From an uncultured Xanthobacteraceae bacterium (GTDB lineage: Bacteria > Pseudomonadota > Alphaproteobacteria > Rhizobiales > Xanthobacteraceae), in contig CATPBC010000171.1 in the NCBI GenBank assembly GCA_955652195.1, positions 1 through 5,988 of the forward strand: a stretch of DNA of 5,988 bases, read 5' to 3'. The position numbers and the translations under genes were made by a program. Within the stretch, counting starts at the first letter, position 1. Each line of letters starts with the position of its first letter. Below, piece by piece: positions 1-5,262 of this stretch. Below the pieces are notes generated by a model, which was not told where the DNA came from, searched no databases, and was given only the letters and a program-made list of their open reading frames with translations.

Positions 1-1921
1 GCCGAGGCCAAAGCGCATGCGCACGATGCGCTCCTCACGTGGCGTCAGCAACGCCAGTACGCGGGTCGTGGTCTCGCGCAGGTTCGACTGGATCGCGGCG
101 TCGATAGGCAAAATCGCGTTCTTGTCTTCGATTAAGTCGCCGAGGTGAGAGTCCCCTTCGTCGCCGATCGGGGTTTCGAGCGAGAGGGGTTCCTTGGCGA
201 TCTTCAAGGTCTTGCGTACCTTTTCGAGCGGCACGCCGAGTTTTTCGGCGAGCTCCTCAGGCGTCGGCTCGCGACCAATCTCGTTGAGCATCCGCCGACT
301 TGTGCGCACGATCTTGTTGATGGACTCGATCATGTGTACAGGGACGCGGATGGTGCGCGACTGATCGGCAAGCGAGCGGCCGACCGCCTGCCGGATCCAC
401 CAGGTGGCATAGGTCGAAAACTTGTATCCACGCCGATACTCGAACTTGTCGACCGCCTTTATCAGCCCGATGTTGCCTTCCTGGATCAGGTCAAGAAACT
501 GCAGGCCGCGGTTGATGTATTTCTTTGCGATCGAGATGACGAGGCGGAGGTTCGCCTCCACCATCTCCTCCTTGGCCTGATGCGCCTCGCGGTCGCCCTT
601 TTGCACCATATGCACGATCTTGCGGAATTCGCCGATCTCGAGCCCGGTCTCGGTCGCCAGCATATGGATCTGCGTGCGCAGCTCCTTGATGCGGTCCTTG
701 TCGCGCGTGACGAAGTACTTCCAATCCTTGGCCGCGAGCTTCGACACGCGGTTGAGCCAGAGCGGGTCGAGCTCGGAGCCCAAATAGTTTTTGAGGAAGT
801 CCTCGCGCGAAACGCCGTGACTTTCTGCGAGCCGCATTAGGTTGCCCTCGTAGCCGACGAGCCGCTTGTTAATGTCATAGAGCTGCTCGACCAGCGCATC
901 GATGCGCGCTCGGTTTAACCGAAGCGTTTTTACCTCGCCGATGATCTCGTTCTTAAGCTTTTTATACTTGCGCTCCTGCGCCGGCGAGAGCGATCGGCGT
1001 GAGCTGGAACTGGATGTCCTGGTCCTGCAGGCGACGTAACCTCTTGTACGCTTCCGCGATGGTGTCGAAGGTCTCGATCACCTTGGGCTTGAGTTCCGCC
1101 TCGATTGCGGCGACCGAGAGCCAATTCTCGATATCGTCATCGTCGGGATTGCTCTCGCTGGTTATCCCATCGGTTGCCATCTCCCGGCCGTCGGTGCATT
1201 CGCCGGCCGGCTTGAGCGGGGGAGCGAACACGCGCGCAATGGCAGGCGCCTGCAGCCGAGGCGGCCGTCCGGGTTGGCTCGGGGCAGCGATGCCGACGGT
1301 TAACTGGTCGTCGGGGCCCACCACCGGCATAACCTGCGCCTCAGGGCCGGTGTAGGTCGCTGAGAGATCGATGATGTCACGCAGGAGAACCTTTCCCTCG
1401 TTGAGCTCGTCGCGCCAGATGATGATGGCCTGGAAGGTGAGCGGACTCTCGCAGAGCCCCGCGATCACGGTCTCGCGGCCGGCCTCCATGCGCTTGGCGA
1501 TGGCGATCTCGCCTTCGCGCGAAAGGAGTTCCACCGAGCTCATTTCGCGCAGATACATGCGCACAGGGTCGTCGGTGCGCTCAGCAGGCTCCTTGGCCAC
1601 GGACTTGGCCGGAACCAACCGTTGCTGGACTTCGACCAGCTCGTTCTCGTTCTCGCCCTCGGCTTCCTCCTCGGGCTCTTCGCGGGTCGCCAACTCTTTC
1701 TCAAGCTCGGCCTCCTTAGTCTCTACCACGTTGATGCCCATCTCGCTCAACTTCCCCAGGATGTCCTCGATTTGCTCGGACTTGACCTCCTCCGAGGATA
1801 GCAACGCGTTGATCTGGTCGTGGGTGACATAGCCGCGCTTCTTAGCGTTGCGGATCAACTCCTTGACGGCCGCGTCAGAAAGGTCGAGCAGCAGGGTTTC
1901 GGAAACTTCATTCTTTGGCAT
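1..1921 (-). pseudogene. rpoD: RpoD-like primary sigma-70 factor, frameshifted and cut by the window edge
   Basis: Encodes a group-1 sigma-70 factor, the RNA polymerase subunit that recognises -35/-10 promoters. The first frame starts at ATG 1921 after AAGGAAG and runs 319 codons to a stop at 962-964. It holds region 1.1 (residues 9-70, with LLDLSDAAVK and KKRGYVT), an acidic linker, region 1.2 (DPVRMYLREM, about 118-127) and part of the non-conserved region (AAIEAELKPK). After IQFQL the reading jumps one frame near 991-1000 and continues as [11 protein letters not shown] (987 down to 955). The second frame is open to base 1 and contains region 2 ([27 protein letters not shown], about 385-420), region 3 ([27 protein letters not shown]), the [10 protein letters not shown] finger and region 4.1 ([16 protein letters not shown]). 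The region 4.2 helix-turn-helix lies outside the window. Both halves are well conserved, so the shift is recent or a sequencing error. The S21 gene lies just upstream on the same strand. Confidence 0.85.
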
Positions 1922-1930
1922 CTCTTCCTT

Positions 1931-1960
1931 CTACGACATCACGTTGATCTTGTTTGCCAT
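1931..1960 (-). other. Nine-codon ORF in frame with the sigma gene (probable nonsense-truncated N-terminus or leader peptide)
   Basis: ATG at 1960 follows a GTGGAG ribosome binding site by six bases and reads MANKINVMS before TAG (1931-1933). Three codons later, in the same frame, comes ATG 1921 of the sigma factor. Alphaproteobacterial RpoD proteins commonly start MATKVK or similar and carry a few more residues before LLDLSDAAVK, so this looks like the original N-terminus broken by an amber codon. The alternative is a short leader peptide coupled to sigma translation, since its stop codon abuts the AAGGAAG site of ATG 1921. Confidence 0.5.
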
Positions 1961-1978
1961 GAATCTCCACGATCAACG
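1942..1978. repeat. Inverted repeat between the S21 and sigma genes
   Basis: CGTTGATC (1942-1949) and GATCAACG (1971-1978) are perfect 8-base inverted arms around a 21-base loop. The loop contains the possible upstream sigma start and its ribosome binding site, so a folded transcript would hide them. There is no T-run, so this is not an obvious terminator. Chance occurrence is possible. Confidence 0.35.
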
Positions 1979-2022
1979 CAGCGCCGATGGTGCGGTTGCA
2001 GAAGGTTTTTAGGGGAAGATAC

Positions 2023-2328
2023 TTATCGCGAGGATGTCGATTTCGGTTGTTCCAAGATCAGAAGCGAGGCGCGCGGCGGGCCGCCTCTTCCAAGAGCCCC
2101 TGGAATTGCTCGAGGCTTCATCGGCAGCAAACCCTCGCGTTGCAGCTTTTTGCGGGCGAGCTTGCGGGCGCGGCGGATGGCTTCCGCCTTCTCCCGGACT
2201 CTCCTCTCGGAGGGTTTTTCATAATGGCCGCGGAGTTTCATCTCGCGGAATACGCCCTCGCGCTGCATCTTCTTCTTCAGCACCTTGAGGGCTTGGTCGA
2301 CATTGTTGTCGCGGACGAGAACCTGCAC
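2023..2328 (-). CDS. rpsU: 30S ribosomal protein S21 (bS21), 101 aa
   Basis: bS21 is a small basic protein of the 30S subunit that sits near the anti-Shine-Dalgarno end of 16S rRNA and helps initiation. The family signature is clear: [19 protein letters not shown] at residues 2-20, [16 protein letters not shown] at about 28-43, and a basic helix with [15 protein letters not shown] at about 52-66. The start is GTG at 2328, matching the usual MQVLV start. AAGAGGAA (2335-2342) lies about seven bases upstream, and no better ATG is nearby. The last 25 or so residues (after [11 protein letters not shown]) end in [14 protein letters not shown], unlike the Gly/Arg/Pro-rich tail I expect in Bradyrhizobium S21, so the 3' end may have changed frame or diverged. 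The sigma gene follows on the same strand within 62-101 bases, suggesting one transcript. Confidence 0.9.
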   Translation of the reverse strand: MQVLVRDNNVDQALKVLKKKMQREGVFREMKLRGHYEKPSERRVREKAEAIRRARKLARKKLQREGLLPMKPRAIPGALGRGGPPRASLLILEQPKSTSSR

Positions 2329-2759
2329 GCGGTGTTCCTCTTGGATCGAGCGGTTAATGAGCCCGATGGCCAAGGCGCTCGGGCCATTGGCGCACGGATA
2401 TGCACAATTCGGGTGCCGATGGCACCAGCGGTACGAACCAACGTCGATATTTGAAAATTTGAAAGCGTGCCTGCCGATGGGCACCATGGCTGCTAATTGC
2501 AAGAACACGGAGACTTCGGTACGCCGCCGTCTTTCAAGCAGCTCTTCGGACAAGCCAATGCTTGCCCATGTATAGGACAATGGGCATGCCGGGGATAAAG
2601 AACAATAGGAGTCACCCGCTTTTGTGTCATAGGCCACGTTTAATTCATCTATTTCGCGTGTAGTACGGCAGGTTCCGCCACAACGACTGAACCAATCAGC
2701 CTGCAGAAATTGGATCGTTTCGCACGAAGCATTTGCCTGCAACCACCCAGAAGTGAGCT
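2329..2759. other. Stretch without a confident gene: S21 leader and upstream region
   Basis: No convincing protein gene is present. The S21 frame stays open upstream to 2742, but that extension shows no family resemblance and the S21 start is well placed at 2328. A 45-codon minus-strand ORF starting MTQKRVTP with several Cys (about 2499-2636) is possible but unsupported. Visible structure includes an 8-base tandem duplication ATTTGAAA x2 (2449-2464), an AT-rich island that could belong to the S21 promoter. There is also an inverted repeat TGCCCAT/ATGGGCA (2563-2569, 2580-2586), and a recurring TGCCGATGG core at 2414-2422 and 2472-2480. Confidence 0.5.
2363..2426 (-). promoter_or_regulatory. 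Two hairpins in the S21 mRNA leader
   Basis: In the transcript leading to S21, GGTGCC/GGCACC (2412-2417 with 2421-2426, 3-base loop) forms a perfect 6-bp hairpin. Arms 2363-2371 and 2382-2390 form an 8-pair stem with one A-C mismatch and a 10-base loop. The second hairpin ends about 20 bases before the ribosome binding site. Such placement would suit translational feedback or leader control of a ribosomal protein gene. The structures are seen in the sequence; the role is inferred. Confidence 0.4.
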
Positions 2760-3008
2760 ATGCAAAATGGCCCAAAGACAATCATGAGTGCGCGCCAACC
2801 CAGACCGGCAGGGTCACTTGCTGCACGCTCGAAGCGGTGGACATCAAGTGCCGCTCGCCCCGAGCCGAAGAGCTCCCAAAACGCGCAAAGAAACTATGAA
2901 CGATATCTGGCGCTCGCCCGTGCTGAAGCCCAAATCGGCAACACGGTCGGGGCAGAGAGTTACTACCAATACGCCGAACATTATTTCAGATCGATGCGCG
3001 CGGACTAA
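2760..3008 (+). CDS. DUF4167-like small protein, 82 aa
   Basis: The second half (about residues 38-80) reads SSQNAQRNYERYLALARAEA, then IGNTVGAESYYQYAEHYFRSM. This matches the helical core of alphaproteobacterial DUF4167 proteins (…YLQLARDA…GD.V.AENYYQHAEHYFR…), whose function is not established. The N-terminal 37 residues are basic, rich in Ser/Arg/Ala/Pro and probably disordered, as is usual for the family. At 82 aa this is much shorter than full DUF4167 proteins and carries only the core. The start is uncertain: ATG 2760 has a weak site (AAGTGAG, very close), and ATG 2784 (MSARQPRP) is an alternative with no better site. The gene stands alone and no operon partner is evident. Confidence 0.75.
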   Translation: MQNGPKTIMSARQPRPAGSLAARSKRWTSSAARPEPKSSQNAQRNYERYLALARAEAQIGNTVGAESYYQYAEHYFRSMRAD

Positions 3009-3080
3009 GAGCGGGCATAAGAGACTTTGCCGCGATGGCCGCCTGCCGTTAGGGCGCCGGAGGTGACCAACTCAGAAGTG

Positions 3081-3177
3081 TTGGGACGACGTACTTTTGG
3101 GAAGAGTTAGTTTGGGAAAACGTCAATTGGAATAAGGGAGTTCGCAAGATGACTGACGGCGGTGGGCTCAGTTGGGA
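3081..3177 (+). repeat. 15-base-period TTGGGA repeat upstream of and into the 76-aa gene
   Basis: TTGGGA or TTGGAA occurs at 3081, 3097, 3112, 3127 and again at 3172 (exactly three periods later). Intervals are 16, 15, 15 and 45 bases. Read in the frame of the downstream gene, the units give FWEEL-VWENV-NWNKG and later SWEAQ, a tryptophan every five residues. That frame has no start codon between the TAG at 3050-3052 and ATG 3149, so translation of the repeat is unlikely as it stands. It could be a row of operator half-sites or the remains of a longer 5' coding end. Confidence 0.45.
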
Positions 3178-3379
3178 AGCTCAAGAAGTTTTACAAAAGA
3201 TGAAGTCGTTTGACCAATTGCCCGGCGCTGGTATTGCGCTGATTCAATTGAACATGAGGGTTGGCAGCGCGAAGACTGTTAAGAAGGGCATCCCGGAATT
3301 AAAATCGGCTGGTCTCATCACTGACACCGCTTCGGGCGAGCCGACGCTTACTGATAAAGGCTACAAGACCTCAGTTTGA
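3149..3379 (+). CDS. Hypothetical small protein, possible winged-helix fold, 76 aa
   Basis: ATG 3149 follows AAGGGAG (3134-3140) by eight bases, a good ribosome binding site. I do not recognise the family. The pattern is helix (SWEAQEVLQKMKSF, residues 8-21), helix (GAGIALIQLNM, about 26-36), helix (SAKTVKKGIPELKSAGLI, 39-56) and a C-terminal hairpin ending LTDKGYK. The last part (ELKSAGLI…PTLTDKGY) resembles the recognition helix plus wing of MarR/PadR-like winged-helix proteins, where L-T-x-K-G is common. At 76 aa it would be a minimal domain without an effector part. The nearest downstream gene is convergent, 30 bases away, with no clear terminator between. Base composition is less GC-rich than in the neighbours. 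DNA binding is an inference from the pattern only. Confidence 0.65.
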   Translation: MTDGGGLSWEAQEVLQKMKSFDQLPGAGIALIQLNMRVGSAKTVKKGIPELKSAGLITDTASGEPTLTDKGYKTSV

Positions 3380-3409
3380 CTTACCGCCACGATCAAACAA
3401 ACTCTCCCG

Positions 3410-3511
3410 CTAATACCAATCGTATTCGTGCTTGTCGGCGATCCGCATGACATGAACCGCGTTGCCGATCACGTCGGCGGGGCGCTTCTCGCCTTTGGGG
3501 CCACGTGGCAT
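3410..3511 (-). CDS. Short conserved MPRGPKGEKRPADV protein, 33 aa (probably C-terminally truncated)
   Basis: ATG 3511 to TAG 3410 encodes 33 aa beginning MPRGPKGEKRPADVIGNAV and ending KHEYDWY. The start is identical in style to a small basic protein I recall in many Bradyrhizobium genomes, where the conserved N-terminus (…VIGNAVKVMRIATGE) is followed by a Lys/Arg/Gly-rich tail. Here only the N-terminal part remains, so the gene may be truncated or a natural short form. It follows the 70-aa gene by four bases, and AAGAGG in the end of that gene serves as its ribosome binding site, so the pair is a translationally linked operon. Function is unknown; nucleic-acid contact through the basic start is only a guess. 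Confidence 0.7.
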   Translation of the reverse strand: MPRGPKGEKRPADVIGNAVHVMRIADKHEYDWY

Positions 3512-3515
3512 AGGA

Positions 3516-3728
3516 CTACCTCTTGGTCCGTCGAATGAGCGACTTGAGTTGCTCATGAAGCGAGGTGACTGGCGGCAAACCGCCGACCGATTCCGCTTGC
3601 TGCCAGATTGCGTCCCGTGCCGCCTCGGGGAGGTTTTCCCATTGAAGAACGACGGCGGCCCCGAGATACTGAAGGGCGATATCGTCGCCTTGCTGTAAGG
3701 GCAGAACGTGTGGTGTCATATCAGGCAT
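3516..3728 (-). CDS. Hypothetical protein, 70 aa, first gene of a two-gene operon
   Basis: ATG 3728 follows AAAGGA by about nine bases. ATG 3719 (MTPHVLPL) is a weaker alternative without a binding site. The protein has no signal peptide or membrane segment. It reads as a short β/loop start (HVLPLQQGDDIA) followed by helices (LQYLGAAVVLQWENLP; EAARDAIWQQAESV), then a conserved-looking GGLPPVTSLHEQLKSLIRR end. I associate this style with small orphan proteins of Bradyrhizobium but know no function. It is followed after four bases by the 33-aa MPRGPKGEKRPADV gene, and the two are almost certainly co-transcribed. The +-strand reading of the same stretch (3462-3698) looks like a shadow. Confidence 0.7.
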   Translation of the reverse strand: MPDMTPHVLPLQQGDDIALQYLGAAVVLQWENLPEAARDAIWQQAESVGGLPPVTSLHEQLKSLIRRTKR

Positions 3729-3816
3729 TCAGGAATCCTTTTTCACCGCCCTGAATATGCGCCCCCGAGGCCTATTCGCCTAGACCATCAAAATTCAAAC
3801 TGAGACACTACCCGCG

Positions 3817-3928
3817 TTGCGACTCCGTTGCGAATCAACGGATCATATGAGATGCGTCGGGCTCCAAATTTCGTGGGGGCCTCCTCCAAACTTAGCCCGG
3901 CGAGCACTTTGCCCGCCGGGCTCTTTTG
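3817..3928 (+). ncRNA. Candidate small RNA with an anti-Shine-Dalgarno CCTCCTCC, ending at a terminator
   Basis: On the plus strand, hairpin CCGTTG-CGAAT-CAACGG (3825-3841) is followed by a mostly unstructured stretch with CCTCCTCC (3880-3887). A strong GC hairpin with a T-run (3894-3928) comes next. Anti-SD CCUCCUCC motifs plus a terminator stem are typical of several alphaproteobacterial sRNA families (αr14 in rhizobia, CcsR in Rhodobacter). No protein gene on this strand accounts for the terminator. I cannot find a convincing promoter, so the 5' end given is a guess. Moderate-to-low confidence. Confidence 0.3.
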
Positions 3929-3929
3929 T
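3894..3929 (+). terminator. Rho-independent terminator, plus strand
   Basis: AGCCCGGCG (3894-3902) and CGCCGGGCT (3914-3922) form a perfect 9-bp stem with an 11-base loop, followed by CTTTTGTT. On the minus strand the stem is followed by AAGTTTGG, a poor T-run, so plus-strand termination is favoured. It may still help end the 96-aa minus-strand gene located about 80 bases upstream on that strand. Confidence 0.7.
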
Positions 3930-4008
3930 TGCTCGCCGCCAAGCCCCTTCCCGAATGATCCTCACGATGAGGGGGGCGGCCTCCGCTCGCCCGCGCAATC
4001 CGACCCGT

Positions 4009-4299
4009 TCAACCGTTTTCGCGGACGTGCCTATGTGAGTGTCTAATCCGATGATGGGGATAAACCACCGGAGCGGGCTCGGGATAGGCAACATAAGTCG
4101 GTCCCAATCCAAACAAACCTTCTACTCCGCCGATCACGCCGCCAACGGCGCCGCCGACCAGCGCACCGACGGGGCCTGCGGTTTGGCTACCAACAGAAGC
4201 GCCGTGCTGGATGCCATCCGGAATGCCTTGTGCGTGCGCCGTGAGCGGAAGTACGAGCGAAGCGGCGATTACGCTTGCGAACATCATCTTGAGCTTCAC
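4009..4299 (-). CDS. Secreted glycine-zipper small protein, 96 aa
   Basis: The start is GTG 4299, with GGAAGGA (4308-4314) eight bases upstream. Internal ATGs at residues 5-6 are possible but lie closer to the hydrophobic core. Residues 1-23 form a Sec signal peptide (KLK start, FASVIAASLVLPLTAHA core, AHA|Q cleavage), so the mature protein starts QGIPDG. Residues 42-66 hold a glycine-zipper stretch (VGALVGGAVGGVIGG), the kind that packs or inserts in membranes in small envelope proteins. The C-terminus is Pro/Tyr- and then His/Arg-rich (YPHHRIRHSHRH), which could bind metal or polyanions. Similar short secreted proteins are frequent in Bradyrhizobium, with no assigned role that I know. The upstream leader contains a terminator and hairpins, so attenuation is possible. 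Confidence 0.8.
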   Translation of the reverse strand: MKLKMMFASVIAASLVLPLTAHAQGIPDGIQHGASVGSQTAGPVGALVGGAVGGVIGGVEGLFGLGPTYVAYPEPAPVVYPHHRIRHSHRHVRENG

Positions 4300-4395
4300 G
4301 CTTATAATCCTTCCGTTGTTGGGATGCGGTCAGATGTCAGCCCACGTAGGCATTTGCGCGGCGGGACTATGGCGTTATGGCGTTGCCCATTTCAT

Positions 4396-4411
4396 GTGGC
4401 CGAGAGGCCAC
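4396..4411. repeat. GNRA-type hairpin
   Basis: GTGGCC-GAGA-GGCCAC is a perfect 6-bp stem with a GAGA tetraloop (GNRA class) when read on the plus strand. It lies between the minus-strand terminator at 4438-4482 and the secreted-protein start at 4299. Beside it, at 4367-4382, is a tandem TATGGCGT duplication. Its role is unknown. Confidence 0.4.
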
Positions 4412-4437
4412 GATCCACAACAATCCGATGTCGCCAC

Positions 4438-4482
4438 AAAAAAGAACTCCAAGCAGGATACGCCCCTTGGGGTGTGGGAGTT
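4438..4482 (-). terminator. Rho-independent terminator or attenuator, minus strand
   Basis: Read on the minus strand, AACTCC (4482-4477) pairs with GGAGTT (4450-4445), enclosing an inner CACCCC-AA-GGGGCG hairpin (4474-4461). A C and six T (4443-4438) follow. This is a good intrinsic terminator. It is 138 bases upstream of the GTG start of the secreted-protein gene, so it could end an upstream small RNA or act as an attenuator in that gene's leader. The plus-strand side has only TTTGTTG. Confidence 0.6.
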
Positions 4483-4500
4483 TGTTGCCTCACTTGGGTT

Positions 4501-4536
4501 GGGCGGCACAGTATGTCGGGGGATGGGGTGCCGCCC
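4501..4536 (-). ncRNA. Strong hairpin just upstream of the terminator; possible small RNA or leader
   Basis: GGGCGGCAC (4501-4509) and GTGCCGCCC (4528-4536) are perfect 9-bp arms with an 18-base loop. The loop is C-rich (CCCATCCCCCG) on the minus strand. With the terminator at 4438-4482 this makes a two-hairpin unit of about 100 bases with no protein gene in it. C-rich exposed loops are common in rhizobial sRNAs that pair with ribosome binding sites. No promoter is obvious, and the strand is assigned from the terminator only. Confidence 0.35.
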
Positions 4537-4589
4537 GACTTGGCCTAATTGAACGGCATGTAGCAATCTGCTGATCAGATACAATGGAG

Positions 4590-4786
4590 TTAGCGCCGCA
4601 GCAGCTCCGGCAGCTTGGCGATGTTCGCCGCGATCCGGAGCGCCTCGTCTTTGGTGAGCAGCTTGCCCCCCTCGCGGCTGTGCGGTGATTAGCGGCGCTT
4701 TGTCGGTTTCCGGGTGAAAATGCAGCTGCAGACTAAAACGCGACCATAACGGCAACGAAAATCCCAAGTTCCACCCTGTCCATCAT
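4590..4786 (-). pseudogene. Decayed small membrane-protein gene (about 65 aa when repaired)
   Basis: ATG 4786/4783 follows GGAG and reads MDRVELGIFVAVMVAF, a membrane-helix-like start, then meets TAG at 4733-4735. Removing one T from TTTT gives SLQLHFHPETDKAPLITA in the next frame. A second one-base shift near 4690 gives HSREGGKLL, then TKDEALRIAANIAKLPELL and RR before TAA (4590-4592). The three pieces join into a sensible protein of about 65 aa: a short N-terminal membrane anchor, a linker and a charged helix. I therefore call it a pseudogene with two frameshifts. I recall no function for this family. Neither frame alone is convincing as a gene. The C-terminal module recurs twice at 4855-4946. 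Confidence 0.5.
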
Positions 4787-4946
4787 GTTCTCCGTTGCCT
4801 AACAGCACGAGCCATCGCTGCATAAGGCAACCCGCGCACCAAGCCTTGCGCAACAGCTTCGGTAGCTTCGCCACGTTCGCTGTGCTGCGCAGCGGCGCTC
4901 GACGAGGCGCGGCGCTTGCGGCGAACATCGCCAAGCTGCCAGAGCT
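4603..4946. repeat. Three copies of an AANIAKLPEL-coding module, in both orientations
   Basis: Copy 1 is on the minus strand (4603-4631) and copy 3 on the plus strand (4918-4946). They match at 28 of 29 positions as inverted repeats. Copy 2 is on the minus strand (about 4850-4893), reads STANVAKLPKLLRK, and is more diverged. Copies 2 and 3 face each other as imperfect arms (4855-4882 with 4919-4946, 21 of 28 matching by hand count). Copy 3 is preceded by LDEARR in a different frame, so it too has a frameshift. The copies look like duplicated 3' ends of a small gene. Confidence 0.6.
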
Positions 4947-4980
4947 AACTGCGCAAAAGGGTGGATAGAAGGAGACCACT

Positions 4981-5223
4981 ATGGCTCAGGATAACGAGTA
5001 CGTTCAAAAGCTGATCGCAGCACGAGATAGAGAGGTTGCGCACCGCCGCGACATCGCGGAGCATTTGGCGGAGAAATACATTCGCGGTGATACGGAAAAC
5101 ACGCGTGAGGCTTTCATTAAAATCCAGGACGCGATTGAAGCCATCGAGCGTGCTGTTTGGCATGAGAGATATATTGCCGGCCAAAAGTCCGAACCGTTTT
5201 CGCCTTTCGGCTTCGGAAGCTGA
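4981..5223 (+). CDS. Hypothetical helical protein, 80 aa
   Basis: ATG 4981 has a strong ribosome binding site, AAGGAG (4969-4974), six bases upstream, so the start is firm. The protein is soluble, charged and almost all helix: residues 4-35 (NEYVQKLIAARDREVAHRRD, then IAEHLAEKYI) and 41-60 (TREAFIKIQDAIEAIERAVW), ending in a flexible SEPFSPFGFGS. Heptad-like spacing of Leu/Ile/Val/Ala suggests a helical hairpin or coiled coil. It has no Cys, signal peptide or membrane segment. I do not recognise the family. The gene stands alone, immediately downstream of the repeated AANIAKLPEL module. Confidence 0.75.
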   Translation: MAQDNEYVQKLIAARDREVAHRRDIAEHLAEKYIRGDTENTREAFIKIQDAIEAIERAVWHERYIAGQKSEPFSPFGFGS

Positions 5224-5262
5224 GCGCTAAAATATGGGATGTTGCCGGCGCGGCGCGTTCAG

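Noticed and set aside
145..840. Long plus-strand ORF (231 codons), and others at 999-1355 and 1371-1832
   Set aside because: They lie antisense to the conserved sigma factor and mirror its codons in high-GC DNA; no family resemblance.
1987..2575. Plus-strand ORFs overlapping S21 and its leader
   Set aside because: Antisense shadows of the S21 gene with no start signal or recognisable motif.
2329..2742. N-terminal extension of the S21 frame to 239 codons
   Set aside because: S21 proteins start at the VQVLV position, which has its own ribosome binding site; the extension is not family-like.
2788..3066. 92-codon ORF overlapping the DUF4167-like gene
   Set aside because: Alternative frame of the DUF4167-like gene; its peptide lacks any recognisable pattern.
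3960..3972. CCTCA-CGA-TGAGG palindrome, reminiscent of dispersed alphaproteobacterial repeats
   Set aside because: Only 5-bp arms and flanks do not clearly match a known repeat.
3817..4112. ORFs on both strands around the 3894 terminator
   Set aside because: They pass straight through a strong terminator hairpin and show no family features.
4039..4548. 169-codon plus-strand ORF and a 113-codon companion at 4211-4552
   Set aside because: They run antisense through the signal-peptide gene and both hairpins; no coding signature.
4375..4979. Minus-strand ORFs of 130 and 96 codons
   Set aside because: Each contains only one slice of the decayed gene or one repeat copy and then runs out of frame; treated as remnants instead.
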